Source: Streptomyces nymphaeiformis (lineage in GTDB: Bacteria; Actinomycetota; Actinomycetes; Streptomycetales; Streptomycetaceae). Taken from it: DNA of 64,000 bases. The translations under genes were made by a program, and so were the position numbers. Shown in pieces: positions 17,995 to 26,893 of the stretch. Within the stretch, counting starts at the first letter, position 1; each line of letters opens with the position of its first letter. The notes beneath the pieces are model-generated. The model saw only the letters and a program-made list of their open reading frames with translations. It did not search any database and was not told the DNA's origin. Location of the stretch: NCBI RefSeq assembly GCF_014203895.1, contig NZ_JACHJY010000004.1, forward strand, positions 558,001 to 622,000, read 5' to 3'.

Positions 17995-18669
17995 GTGCCG
18001 AGCGAAACCTCACCGGGTGGCGAACCGTCCCGGCCGATCAGGTCGTGGGTGCGTTCGTCACCCGGTACGCATGTGTGGCTGGCGGTCATCGCGATCACCA
18101 GCCTCGTCATCGCGCTCTCCCCGCACGGCCTGGAGACCTATCTCCTGCACCGCAACAGCAGCAATCTGTACCAGCTCGCACACCACCCGATGCGGGCGCT
18201 GCTCGGCAGTGCGTTCTGGATCGAGAACCCGGCCGACTTCCTGCTGTACGCGGTGCTCTTCGAGGTCTTCCACGCCCCCGTGGAACGCTGGCTGGGCACC
18301 CCGAAATGGTTCCTCACCGTCGCCGGCGCCCACGTCGCGGCCACGCTCATCAGCCAGCAGGTGGTCCTGGCGGCCATCCAGCTCCACGACGTGCCGCGCA
18401 GCATGGCGCACGTCGTCGACATCGGCGTCAGCTACGGCCTCGCCGCATCGGCCGGCATCCTGACCTACCGGCTGCCCACGCCCTGGCGCTGGCTCTACCT
18501 CGCCGTGGTGACGGCGTTCTTCCTCGTACCGCTCGCCGCCGACCGCACCTACACCGACCTCGGCCACGCGATCTCGCTGGCGATCGGCCTCGGCTGCTAC
18601 CCGCTGACCCGCGGGGCGCCGCCCCCGGGAAAACCAGTCGCCGTCGAACGCCCGCCCGGCGCACACTAG
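17995..18669 (+). CDS. Rhomboid-like membrane protein (224 aa)
   Basis: Polytopic membrane protein with about six hydrophobic segments. DIGVSYGLAASAGIL resembles the rhomboid serine helix and DLGHAISLAIGLG the histidine helix, so the Ser/His dyad may be retained, but the usual G-A-S-G context is altered to G-V-S-Y-G and the WR loop is not evident. Intramembrane proteolysis is therefore only suggested. GTG 17995 is preceded by GAAAG; a later GTG (VRSSPG) is an alternative start. It follows lpdA by 35 bp and faces the HAD gene across a terminator. Confidence 0.75.
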   Translation: MPSETSPGGEPSRPIRSWVRSSPGTHVWLAVIAITSLVIALSPHGLETYLLHRNSSNLYQLAHHPMRALLGSAFWIENPADFLLYAVLFEVFHAPVERWLGTPKWFLTVAGAHVAATLISQQVVLAAIQLHDVPRSMAHVVDIGVSYGLAASAGILTYRLPTPWRWLYLAVVTAFFLVPLAADRTYTDLGHAISLAIGLGCYPLTRGAPPPGKPVAVERPPGAH

Positions 18670-18751
18670 TTGCACGGGGGGACACGGGGGATCCCCCCGG
18701 GTGCGGCCGCTTCGAGCGCGTGGACCCCGGTCCGCGCGGGCCGTGAACCGT

Positions 18752-18784
18752 GAAGGCCCGCTCCCCTCGGGGGAGCGGGCCTTC
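18752..18784. terminator. Bidirectional hairpin terminator
   Basis: A 15-bp perfect GC-rich stem (GAAGGCCCGCTCCCC and its complement) with a 3-nt loop lies between the convergent rhomboid-like and HAD genes. Confidence 0.85.
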
Positions 18785-18801
18785 GTGCGGAAGCCGGCCG
18801 G

Positions 18802-19608
18802 TCAGGCCGAGAGCAGGCGCTCCAGGACGAGCGCGATGCCGTCCTCCTCGTTCGAGGCGGTCACCTCGTCCGCCACCGCCCGCAGCTCCTCGTGCGCGTT
18901 GCCCATGGCCACGCCGTGCGCCGCCCAGCCGAACATCGGGATGTCGTTCGGCATGTCGCCGAAGGCGATCGTCTCCGCGGCCTTCACGCCGAGCCGGCGC
19001 GCCGCGAGCGACAGACCGGTCGCCTTGCTCAGGCCGAGCGGGAGGATCTCCACGATGCCCGGGCCCGCCATGACGACGTCCACGAGCCCGCCGACCGTGC
19101 CCCGCGCGATCCGGGTCAGCTCGTCGTCGGTCAGCGTCGGATGCTGGATGTACAGCTTGGTCAGCGGCGCCGACCACAGCTCCGCCGGGTCCTCGTACGC
19201 CACGTACGGAATCGGCCTTCCCAGCGGCCGGTAGCCGGGGCCCATCAGGACGTCGCCGTCCAGACCGTCACGGCTGGCGGCCACCGCGAGCGGGCCCACC
19301 TCCGCCTCGATCTTGGAGAGGGCGAGCGCCGCGAGCTGCCGGTCCAGGGTCAGCGAGGTCAGCAGCCGGTGCTCACCGGCGTGGTAGACCTGCGCGCCCT
19401 GCCCGCACACCGCGATCCCCTGGTAGCCGAGGTCGTCGAGGACGTGCCGGGTCCAGGGCACCGCCCGGCCGGTGACCACGATGTGCGCGGCACCCGCCGC
19501 CGTCACGGCGGCGAGCGCGTCCCGTGTGCGGTCCGAGACGGACTCGTCGTCCCGCAGCAGCGTTCCGTCGAGGTCCGTCGCGACCAGGCGGTAGGGGAAG
19601 GGGCTCAC
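18802..19608 (-). CDS. HAD-family phosphatase, Cof type (268 aa)
   Basis: Haloacid-dehalogenase-like hydrolase with the C2 cap of the Cof/YbiV group, usually sugar-phosphate or nucleotide-like phosphatases. Motif I is VATDLDGTLL, motif II VVTGR, the lysine of motif III is in GLSKATGLS and motif IV is FGDMPNDIPMF. GTG 19608 overlaps the serS stop (GTGA), so it is translated behind serS; the frame upstream to 19881 is discarded because it runs through serS. The substrate is unknown. Confidence 0.92.
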   Translation of the reverse strand: MSPFPYRLVATDLDGTLLRDDESVSDRTRDALAAVTAAGAAHIVVTGRAVPWTRHVLDDLGYQGIAVCGQGAQVYHAGEHRLLTSLTLDRQLAALALSKIEAEVGPLAVAASRDGLDGDVLMGPGYRPLGRPIPYVAYEDPAELWSAPLTKLYIQHPTLTDDELTRIARGTVGGLVDVVMAGPGIVEILPLGLSKATGLSLAARRLGVKAAETIAFGDMPNDIPMFGWAAHGVAMGNAHEELRAVADEVTASNEEDGIALVLERLLSA

Positions 19609-20894
19609 TTGGCGATCGGCTCCAGGACCTCGCGGCCGCCGAGGTACGGGCGGAGCACCTCGGGCACCCGCACCGAACCGTCGGGCAGCTGGTGGTTCTC
19701 CAGGATCGCCACGATCGTGCGCGGTACGGCGCACAGCGTGCCGTTCAGGGTGGCCAGCGGCTGGACGACCTTCTTGCCGTCCTTGTCGTCGCGCATGCGG
19801 ACGGAGAGGCGGCGGGCCTGGAAGCTGTCGCAGTTCGAGGCGGAGGTCAGCTCGCGGTACTTGCCCTGGGTCGGGATCCACGCCTCGCAGTCGAACTTGC
19901 GGGAGGCGGAGGCGCCGAGGTCACCGGTGGCGACGTCGATGACCTGGAACGGCAGCTCCAGGGAGGTCAGCCACTGCTTCTCCCACTCCAGGAGCCGCTT
20001 GTGCTCGTTCTCCGCGTCCTCCGGCGCGACGTACGAGAACATCTCGACCTTGTCGAACTGGTGGACGCGGAAGATGCCCCGGGTGTCCTTGCCGTACGTG
20101 CCGGCCTCGCGGCGGAAGCAGGGCGAGAAGCCCGCGTACCGCAGCGGCAGCTTGTCGGCCTCGATGATCTCGTCCATGTGGTACGCGGCGAGCGGGACCT
20201 CGGAGGTGCCGACGAGGTAGTAGTCGTCCTTCTCCAGGTGGTACACGTTCTCCGCGGCCTGGCCGAGGAAGCCGGTGCCCTCCATGGCGCGCGGGCGGAC
20301 CAGCGCGGGGGTCAGCATGGGGATGAAGCCGGCCTCGGTGGCCTGGGCGATCGCGGCGTTGACCAGGGCGAGCTCCAGGAGGGCGCCGACGCCGGTCAGG
20401 TAGTAGAAGCGCGAGCCGGAGACCTTGGCGCCCCGCTCGACGTCGATGGCGCCGAGCGCCTCGCCCAGCTCCAGGTGGTCCTTGGGCTCGAAGCCCTCGG
20501 CCGCGAAGTCGCGGATGGTGCCGTGCGTCTCGAGGACGACGAAGTCCTCCTCGCCGCCGACCGGGACGTCCGTGTGGACGATGTTCCCGAGCTGGAGCAG
20601 CAGCTGCCTGGCCGTCTCGTCGGCCTCGTTCTGCTCGGCCTCGGCGGCCTTGACGTCGGTCTTGAGCTGCTCGGCCTTCTGCAGGAGCTGGGCGCGCTCC
20701 TCGGGGGTGGCCTTGGGGATCAGCTTGCCGAGCGCCTTCTGCTCGGATCGGAGCTCGTCGAAGCGGACGCCGGACGACCTGCGCCGCTCATCGGCGGAGA
20801 GCAGGGCGTCGACGAGCGCGACGTCCTCTCCACGGGCGCGCTGGGAGGCGCGAACACGGTCGGGGTCCTCACGGAGCAGGCGAAGGTCAATCAC
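19605..20894 (-). CDS. serS: Seryl-tRNA synthetase
   Basis: Class II aminoacyl-tRNA synthetase that charges tRNA-Ser. N-terminal MIDLRLLREDPD leads into the long antiparallel coiled-coil arm (about residues 30-105) that reads the tRNA variable arm. The catalytic core carries motif 2 (SPCFRREAGTYGKDTRGIFR-like) and motif 3 (GTLCAVPRTIVAILENHQ). Length 429 aa is normal. GTG 20894 is preceded by GGTGGGG. The promoter must lie in the 20895-21381 gap, which is rich in DnaA-box-like sequences. Confidence 0.97.
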   Translation of the reverse strand: MIDLRLLREDPDRVRASQRARGEDVALVDALLSADERRRSSGVRFDELRSEQKALGKLIPKATPEERAQLLQKAEQLKTDVKAAEAEQNEADETARQLLLQLGNIVHTDVPVGGEEDFVVLETHGTIRDFAAEGFEPKDHLELGEALGAIDVERGAKVSGSRFYYLTGVGALLELALVNAAIAQATEAGFIPMLTPALVRPRAMEGTGFLGQAAENVYHLEKDDYYLVGTSEVPLAAYHMDEIIEADKLPLRYAGFSPCFRREAGTYGKDTRGIFRVHQFDKVEMFSYVAPEDAENEHKRLLEWEKQWLTSLELPFQVIDVATGDLGASASRKFDCEAWIPTQGKYRELTSASNCDSFQARRLSVRMRDDKDGKKVVQPLATLNGTLCAVPRTIVAILENHQLPDGSVRVPEVLRPYLGGREVLEPIAK

Positions 20895-21381
20895 CCCACC
20901 AGGCTACCGGTGCGCGTTCGCGTGCCCCCACCGGATAAGGGGGCGCGTGTTGATTCGCCCGAATTGAGAGTTGTGGAAATGTCGGCCGGGGGCCCGGCTC
21001 ATTCACTTATCCACAGGCTGTGCGGAAGATCTGTGGACTACGGGGAAGGGCGCGTGGATTTCCCTCATCGCGCCTGGGAATTCCGTGATCAAACACCATT
21101 CACGCACTCATTTGGGTGGGAATTACTCGCTCCAACGGGTGGGTCCCCAGAGGGTTGCTGACGAGTGTGCCGGTGGGGCGCTGTGGATGACGCACGTGAT
21201 GTCGGGGGGTGAGTGGGGCGATTTGTCGACCTTGTCTCGACGAGGTGTCGACTTGTCCCCAGGTCTCACCCGACCCCTGTGGATAACCTCTGTGGGTAAC
21301 TGAAAAGTATGCAGGTAGGACTAGTGGTTCGTACCTGTGGACGAACGCTCACACCGCCGGGAGCATTCGGCCACCATCGAC
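20895..21381. promoter_or_regulatory. Intergenic DnaA-box-like cluster between pheA and serS
   Basis: A 487-bp gap without a convincing gene. It contains two perfect DnaA boxes, TTATCCACA (21007-21015) and its inverse TGTGGATAA (21278-21286), plus single-mismatch copies at 21032-21040, 21182-21190, 21253-21261, 21291-21299 and 21336-21344. The base composition is less GC-rich than the flanking genes. It must also hold the serS promoter; no T-box or other aminoacylation-sensing leader was recognised. Confidence 0.65.
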
Positions 21382-22317
21382 TCAGGCCCGACCGTCCTGG
21401 GCCCTCGCCAGCCAGTCGGAGGCCTCCATGAACTCCAGGTCCGAAGTCCCGCGCCGCAGCGCCGACACGTCCTCGACCGCGACACCCGCCCGGGGGTACG
21501 AGCCGAGGAACCGCACCTTGGGGCAGATCCGCTTGAGGCCCATCAGCGCCTCGCCCACCCGCCGGTCCGAGATATGGCCCTCGGCGTCCACGGCGAAGCA
21601 GTAGTTCCCGATCCCCGCCCCCGTGGGCCGGGACTGGATCAGCATCAGGTTCACCCCGCGCACCGCGAACTCCTGGAGCAGTTCGAGGAGGGCACCCGGA
21701 TGATCGTCACCCAGCCACAGCACCACCGAGGTCTTGTCCGCGCCCGTCGGGGCCGCCGGCCGGGCGGGCCGGCCCACCAGCACGAACCGGGTCTCGGCGT
21801 TCTCCGCGTCGTGGATCTCCGTGACCAGCGCCTCCAGGCCGTACGTCGCCGCCGCGAACTCCCCCGCGAAGGCGGCGTCGAACCGGCCCTCCTGCACCAG
21901 CCGGGCCCCGTCCGCGTTCGAGGCCGCCGACTCCCACACCGCGTCGGGCAGGTGCGCCCGCAGCCAGTTCCGGACCTGCGGCTGGGCCACCGGGTGGCCC
22001 GTGACCGTCTTGATCTCCGAGAGCTTCGTCCCGGGCCGGACGAGCAGCGCGAAGGCGATCGGGAGGAGCACCTCGCGGTAGATCATCAGCGGCTCGCCGG
22101 AGGCCAGCTCGTCCAGGGTCGCGGTCACCCCGCCCTCGACCGAGTTCTCGATCGGGACGAGCGCGGCGGCCGCCTCCCCGTTCCGTACGGCGTCGAGGGC
22201 GGCCGGGACCGAGACCATCGGGACGAGTTCCCGCGTCGCGGCCTCGGGCAGCGTGCGCAGCGCCGCCTCAGTGAAGGTGCCTTCGGGGCCGAGATAGGTG
22301 TACCGGGTGGCGGACAT
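21382..22317 (-). CDS. pheA: Prephenate dehydratase
   Basis: Converts prephenate to phenylpyruvate in phenylalanine biosynthesis. N-terminal YLGPEGTFTEAAL starts the PDT domain. The catalytic threonine region appears in the ATRELVPMVS and VPIENSVEGGVTATLD blocks, with the T-R-F motif in AETRFVLVGR. Residues about 195-280 form the ACT regulatory domain (LLELLQEFAVRGVNLMLIQSRP), which normally binds Phe for feedback inhibition. Monofunctional, without chorismate mutase, as usual in actinobacteria. 311 aa. Stands alone between the dtpA operon and the DnaA-box-rich gap. Confidence 0.96.
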   Translation of the reverse strand: MSATRYTYLGPEGTFTEAALRTLPEAATRELVPMVSVPAALDAVRNGEAAAALVPIENSVEGGVTATLDELASGEPLMIYREVLLPIAFALLVRPGTKLSEIKTVTGHPVAQPQVRNWLRAHLPDAVWESAASNADGARLVQEGRFDAAFAGEFAAATYGLEALVTEIHDAENAETRFVLVGRPARPAAPTGADKTSVVLWLGDDHPGALLELLQEFAVRGVNLMLIQSRPTGAGIGNYCFAVDAEGHISDRRVGEALMGLKRICPKVRFLGSYPRAGVAVEDVSALRRGTSDLEFMEASDWLARAQDGRA

Positions 22318-22449
22318 ACCGTCACCCTAATGGTCGCCGCCGCTGCGGGCGGCCGCCCGAGCGAGGCCTTTCACCCCTCGGACGGCGGCCCGCCCGGACC
22401 GGTTCGGCGCCCGCCCGGACCGGTCCGGCGCCCGCTCCGGCCGACGCGG

Positions 22450-23715
22450 TCAGGCCTCCAGGAGGCGCTGGCCCACGTACTCGCCCTCGGTGGGGCCGCC
22501 CGGGACGGCGAAGAGGCCGCTCGCCTCGTGGCGGATGAACGCGGACAGCGCGTCGCCCCGGTCGAGCTTGCGCTGCACCGGGACGAAGCCCCGGAGCGGG
22601 TCCGCCTGCCAGCAGACGAAGAGGAGGCCCGCGTCCGGCGTGCCGTCCGGTCCGATCCCGTCGTGGAAGGAGAACGGCCTGCGCAGCATCGCCGCCCCGC
22701 CGTTCTGTTCGGGGGCGGAGATCCGGGAGTGGGCGTTGTCGGGGATCACCGGCTTGCCGTCCGGCCCGAGCTTGTCCAGGTCGAGCTCGGTGGTCTCGGA
22801 GCCGCCGGTGAGCGGGGCCCCGTCGGACTTCCGGCGCCCGATCACCTTCTCCTGCCGGTCCAGCGGCAGCTTCTCCCAGTCGTCGAGCAGCATCCGGATC
22901 CGGCGCACCACCGCGTACGAACCGCCGGCCATCCACTCCTGCCCGCCGCCGGCCGGGACGAAGATCCGCCGGTCGAAGTCGGGGTCCGTGGGCTTGGGAT
23001 TGCCCGTGCCGTCGACCTGGCCCATCAGGTTCCGGGCGGTCATCGGCTTGGCGGTGGCGCCGGCCGAGCGGTTGAAGCCGTTCATCTGCCAGCGCACCCG
23101 GGCCGCGTCCCCGGCGTCCTTCTGGACGGCGCGCAGCGCATGGAAGGCGACGAGCGCGTCGTCCGCGCCGATCTGCACCCACAGGTCGCCCTCCGAGCGC
23201 CGGGGGTCCAGGGCGTCGGCGGAGAAGGCGGGCAGCGGGTCCAGCTCGGCGGGGCGGCGCGAGGTGAGCCCGGTGCGGTCGAAGAAGGTCCGGCCGAAAC
23301 CGAAGGTGACGGTGAGGGAGGACGGGCCCGCGTCGAGCGCGATGCCGGTGTCCTCGGCCGGGGCCTTGCCCGACATCAGCGCCTTCGCCGTGGCCGACCA
23401 GCGGCGCAGCAGGGCGGCGGCCTCCTTGCGGCCGGCGCCCGGGGCGAGGTCGAAGGCGATCAGATGCCCGCGGGACTGGAGGGGGGTGGTGATGCCGGCC
23501 TGATGTTTCCCGTGAAACATCACCGCGGTCGAGCCGACGGTGGTCAGGGCGGGGGAGCCGCCGGAGCCGGTCCCGGCGGCGGTGTCGTCGCCGGACAGGG
23601 CTGCGGAGATCCCGACGCCGCCGGCCGCGCCGGCGACGAGGCCGGCCGCGCCCGCCGCGCCGGCGACGCCGAGCAGGCGCCGCCGGGAGAGATCGAGGTT
23701 GTCGCTGTCGGTCAC
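22450..23715 (-). CDS. dtpA: Tat-exported DyP-type haem peroxidase (DtpA-like)
   Basis: Dye-decolourising peroxidase. The first 45 residues are a twin-arginine signal (LSRRRLLGVAGAAGAAGL), so the folded haem protein is exported. The DyP signature G-x-x-D-G is in GQVDGTG, the proximal haem histidine is expected in DNAHSRISAPE, and MLRRPFSFHDG matches the conserved C-terminal block. 421 aa. GTG 23715 lies 5 bp after the copCD stop. In Streptomyces lividans the orthologous DtpA, ECuC and Sco work together in extracellular copper handling and maturation of the copper oxidase GlxA and cytochrome oxidase; the same gene order here supports that role. A near-perfect parS lies inside the gene. Confidence 0.93.
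   Translation of the reverse strand: MTDSDNLDLSRRRLLGVAGAAGAAGLVAGAAGGVGISAALSGDDTAAGTGSGGSPALTTVGSTAVMFHGKHQAGITTPLQSRGHLIAFDLAPGAGRKEAAALLRRWSATAKALMSGKAPAEDTGIALDAGPSSLTVTFGFGRTFFDRTGLTSRRPAELDPLPAFSADALDPRRSEGDLWVQIGADDALVAFHALRAVQKDAGDAARVRWQMNGFNRSAGATAKPMTARNLMGQVDGTGNPKPTDPDFDRRIFVPAGGGQEWMAGGSYAVVRRIRMLLDDWEKLPLDRQEKVIGRRKSDGAPLTGGSETTELDLDKLGPDGKPVIPDNAHSRISAPEQNGGAAMLRRPFSFHDGIGPDGTPDAGLLFVCWQADPLRGFVPVQRKLDRGDALSAFIRHEASGLFAVPGGPTEGEYVGQRLLEA
23505..23518. promoter_or_regulatory. parS: parS-like site inside dtpA
   Basis: GTTTCCCGTGAAAC differs from the parS consensus by one base (C for A at position 6) and lies in coding DNA, where it encodes part of M-F-H-G-K. Degenerate parS copies are known in Streptomyces; ParB binding here is plausible but unproven. 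Confidence 0.55.
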
Positions 23716-23720
23716 TGGGC

Positions 23721-25658
23721 TCAGCCGATCTTCACGTTCTTGTCGATGGTGGTCTGGTCGATCTCGGAGGTACGGACGGTCACCTGGATCTTCCATTCGC
23801 CGGGCATCGGGATCTGGACGCCGCCGGCGCTCCAGTGTCCGGTCTGGATCCGGTCGGGGGCGACGGGCAGCGGGCCCACGTTCTTCGCCTCCAGGGTGAG
23901 GGCGAGCTTGATCTCGGGGACGTCCAGCGGCTTGCCGTTGGGGCGCTCGACGAAGATGTGCAGCGCGTTGGCACCGGTGCGGCCGGGGTCGAGGCTGAGA
24001 CGGACGACGCCCTTGCCGTCGACGCCGCCGGTGTCGAAGGGCAGCCGGATGTCGACGGGCCGGTCGGGCACGGCGGCCGGGCCGGAGGCGGCGGTGGTCC
24101 GCCCGGCCTCTTCCTCCGTGCGGCCGGGCTCGGTGGAGGTGAGGACCGTGGTCACGGCGAGGAGGACGACGGCGACGGCGGCCTCGGTCAGCACCGAGCG
24201 GCGCAGACCGGTCCGCTCGGGGTCGGCGTCCCGCTCCCGCTTGCGCCGCGCGGTGGCGACGGCGGCCCGCTGCCGGGCGAGCTGCGCGGCCCGCTCGGGA
24301 TCGGCGTCGCCGGCCGGCTCGTCCGCGGCCCCGGTCTCGGTATCCGGCTCGTCCACAGTCTCGGTCTCGGTCTCGGTCTCCGGCTCCTCCGCTCCCGCTG
24401 CCGACTCCCGCGGCGACGGGTCCGCCAGGCGCCGGGTCCAGCGGCGGGAGATCCAGGCGATGCCGATGAGGACCGTCATGAGGCCGATCTTGACCAGGAG
24501 CAGCTGGCCGTACCGGGTGCCGGTCAGCGCGGACCAGGAGCCGACCTGGCGCCAGGACTGGTAGAGCCCGGTGGCGGCGAGGACGGCCACGGAGCCGAAG
24601 GCCACCTTGGAGAAGCGCTCGACGGCGGAGCGCTCGACGGACGGCGCCCGGTAGAGGGCGACGAGGAGCACGGTGAGGCCGCCGAGCCAGGCGGCGACGG
24701 CGAGGAGGTGCAGGATGTCGACGGGCATGGCGATGCCGGGCTGGAGACCGGTCGAGGCGTGCTCGGCGAGGGCCCAGGTCCCGGCGATGCCGGCGGCGAC
24801 GACGGTGCCGCCGATGCCGAGACCGAAGGAGAGGTCCTTCTTCTCCTTGGGGTCGGTGCGGCGGGCGTAGGCGCCGAAGAGGACGGCCACGAAGAGCGCG
24901 GCCGCGCCGAGGAGCAGCAGCCGGGAGGTGAGCGCGGCGCCGGTCTTCGTCTCCAGGACGGCCCGCAGGCCCGCCAGGTCGAAGGCGTCGGCGAGCTTCC
25001 CGGAGCCGGTGTACGGGCTGCGCAGGAGCAGCATCGCGAGCGTGGCGCCGGTGAGGGTCAGCCAGCCCCGGACCACCGTCTGCTGGACGGGGCGGACGCT
25101 CGCGCCGCGCGGCCAGCAGACCAGGACGAAGGCGCCGCCGCCGACGAGGACGGCGAACCCGGCGTACGAGAGGTAGCGGGCGATCCCGTAGAGGGCGCCG
25201 ACGAGGCCGCCGCCGACCGCCTGGTCGGGCAGGGCGACGGAGGTCGTGGAGGGGGCTCCGATGGAGAAGGTGAAGGCGCCGGCGACGGGGTGGCTGTCGG
25301 ACGAGACGGCCTGCCAGGCCACGGTGTACGTGCCGTCGGGCAGTCCGGCGCGGAGCCCCACCCCGTACCGGACGACGGAGCCGCTGCACAGGTTGCGGAT
25401 CTCGCCGGTGTCGGCCCGGCGGCCCGCCGGGTCGAGGACCCGGATGGAGTCGGCGCTCATGGCGACCTGTTCGGAGAAGGTCAGGTTGACCTCCTTGGGG
25501 GCGGTGGCGACCACCGCCCCGTCCTTCGGGTCGCTGCCGGTGAGCGCCGCGTGCGCGGAGGCGGGCGCGGCGCCGGCGAGCAGCGTGCCGAGCAGCGCGG
25601 CCGCGAGGATCAGCAGCCGGGCCAGGGCGTTGCCGAGGCGCGGGGCGGTGGTTGTCAT
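23721..25658 (-). CDS. CopC-CopD fusion, copper transport/resistance protein (645 aa)
   Basis: Sec signal peptide (residues about 1-35) followed by a CopC domain that starts, after A-S-A cleavage, with the copper-ligand histidine in HAALTGSDP. Then comes a CopD domain with about eight transmembrane helices (residues about 145-430), a charged Glu/Thr/Asp-rich linker and a C-terminal extracytoplasmic beta domain. CopC binds Cu(II) outside the membrane and CopD is thought to import it. The fused form is usual in actinobacteria (YcnJ-like). It lies 25 bp downstream of the PCuAC gene and just before dtpA in one minus-strand operon. Confidence 0.92.
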   Translation of the reverse strand: MTTTAPRLGNALARLLILAAALLGTLLAGAAPASAHAALTGSDPKDGAVVATAPKEVNLTFSEQVAMSADSIRVLDPAGRRADTGEIRNLCSGSVVRYGVGLRAGLPDGTYTVAWQAVSSDSHPVAGAFTFSIGAPSTTSVALPDQAVGGGLVGALYGIARYLSYAGFAVLVGGGAFVLVCWPRGASVRPVQQTVVRGWLTLTGATLAMLLLRSPYTGSGKLADAFDLAGLRAVLETKTGAALTSRLLLLGAAALFVAVLFGAYARRTDPKEKKDLSFGLGIGGTVVAAGIAGTWALAEHASTGLQPGIAMPVDILHLLAVAAWLGGLTVLLVALYRAPSVERSAVERFSKVAFGSVAVLAATGLYQSWRQVGSWSALTGTRYGQLLLVKIGLMTVLIGIAWISRRWTRRLADPSPRESAAGAEEPETETETETVDEPDTETGAADEPAGDADPERAAQLARQRAAVATARRKRERDADPERTGLRRSVLTEAAVAVVLLAVTTVLTSTEPGRTEEEAGRTTAASGPAAVPDRPVDIRLPFDTGGVDGKGVVRLSLDPGRTGANALHIFVERPNGKPLDVPEIKLALTLEAKNVGPLPVAPDRIQTGHWSAGGVQIPMPGEWKIQVTVRTSEIDQTTIDKNVKIG

Positions 25659-25682
25659 CTCTGAGTCACTCCGTCAACGAGC

Positions 25683-26135
25683 TCAGTGCTGCTGCGGGTT
25701 GTGGTTGGCTGCTTCGACGGGGACGTCGACCTTGATCGGGTCGGACTTCTCGAAGTGCAGCTCGATGCTGACCGTGTCGCCCTGCTTGGGCGTCTTCTTC
25801 AGCTCCATGAACATGATGTGGCTGCCGCCGCGTTCGAGCTTCAGCTCGCCGTTGGCGGGGATGTCGAAGGACTTCACCTCCTGCATCTTCTGGTTCTTCG
25901 ACTCGTGGATGGTGACGTCGTCCGAGATCGGGCTGGTGACGGAGGTCAGCTTGTCCGCCGTGTCACTGCCGTTCTTGATCGTGAGGAAGCCGCCGGCCAT
26001 GTCCATCACCGGCTGGGGCATGTACGCGCCGCTGACCTCCAGGTCGGGCTTGCTGTCGGAGGACGAGCACCCGGTCAGCGCGAGCGCGGCGGCGAGGGCC
26101 ACGGCGGCGGACAGGGCGGTGGTGCGGCGGGTCAC
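25683..26135 (-). CDS. ecuC: PCu(A)C copper chaperone lipoprotein (ECuC-like, 150 aa)
   Basis: Extracytoplasmic Cu(I) chaperone that hands copper to Sco and cytochrome oxidase or to secreted cuproenzymes. An N-terminal lipoprotein signal ends in the lipobox LTGC near residue 22. The Met/His copper-site series is visible: YMPQPVMDMAGGF, TIHESKNQKMQEV and HIMFMEL. A His/Gln tail (NHNPQQH) may add a site. GTG 26135 overlaps the sco stop (GTGA), so the two are co-translated; the longer frame to 26393 lies within sco and is discarded. Confidence 0.93.
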   Translation of the reverse strand: MTRRTTALSAAVALAAALALTGCSSSDSKPDLEVSGAYMPQPVMDMAGGFLTIKNGSDTADKLTSVTSPISDDVTIHESKNQKMQEVKSFDIPANGELKLERGGSHIMFMELKKTPKQGDTVSIELHFEKSDPIKVDVPVEAANHNPQQH

Positions 26136-26851
26136 GGGTTCTCCCCCTTGATGATCTTCGGCAGGTCCTTGGCGTAGTCGTCGACGCTCGCGTCCTCGCC
26201 GTACAGGACGTAGCCCTGGTCGGTGGTGGGCGAGAAGGCGATCACCTGGGCGCCGTGCATGGAGACGACGTTGCCGTCCTTGTCCTTCGTCGGCGGGTCG
26301 ATGCCGATGCCGATCTGCCGGGCCCCCGCCTGGATGGCGGAGAAGTCGCCGGTGAGACCGGTGAAGGAGGGGTCGCCGGCGGCGGGCAGCCACTTGGCGA
26401 GCTCGGCGGAGGTGTCCCGCTCGGGGTCGGTGGTGACGAAGACGACCTGGAGCTTGTCCTGGTCGGCCTTGGGGAGCTTCTTCTTGGCGATGGCGATGTT
26501 GCTCATCGTCAGGGGGCAGACGTCGGGGCAGTGCGTGTAGCCGAAGTAGATGAGCGTCGGCTTGCCCTTGGTGCGCTCCCGCAGGTCGTACTTCTGGCCC
26601 TTGGTGTCGGTGAGGACGAGCGCGGGCTTGGTGAAGGGCCGGTCGAGGACGGTGGCGGCCTTCGTGGAGTCGGAGCCGCCGGAGACGACGGCGACCGAGG
26701 AGCCGGAGCCGGCGGGCTTGTCGTCGTTGCCGCCGAGGCCGACGGCGGCGGTGATGCCGAGCGCGGCGACGATCGCGACGGCCGCGATCACCAGCGGCGT
26801 GCGCCGCCCGGGACGGGCCGATGCCGCCCCGGGCGTCTTCTCTTCAGACAT
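26132..26851 (-). CDS. sco: SCO1/SenC copper-binding thioredoxin-fold protein
   Basis: Membrane-anchored protein for assembly of the CuA centre of cytochrome c oxidase. A single N-terminal transmembrane anchor (residues about 18-40) precedes a thioredoxin fold with the copper-binding CxxxC in GYTHCPDVCPLT and the distal histidine in VSMHGAQVIAF. 239 aa. First of the three tightly coupled copper genes; the PCuAC gene overlaps its 3' end. Family function is established; copper specificity here is inferred from the motifs and operon. Confidence 0.94.
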   Translation of the reverse strand: MSEEKTPGAASARPGRRTPLVIAAVAIVAALGITAAVGLGGNDDKPAGSGSSVAVVSGGSDSTKAATVLDRPFTKPALVLTDTKGQKYDLRERTKGKPTLIYFGYTHCPDVCPLTMSNIAIAKKKLPKADQDKLQVVFVTTDPERDTSAELAKWLPAAGDPSFTGLTGDFSAIQAGARQIGIGIDPPTKDKDGNVVSMHGAQVIAFSPTTDQGYVLYGEDASVDDYAKDLPKIIKGENP

Positions 26852-26893
26852 GGTGCTTCTTTCGGATGACGAGCGAGGGTGAGGGCGCGGCCG

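Noticed and set aside
19608..19881. N-terminal extension of the HAD phosphatase
   Set aside because: It overlaps serS coding sequence; the GTGA overlap at 19605-19608 marks the real start.
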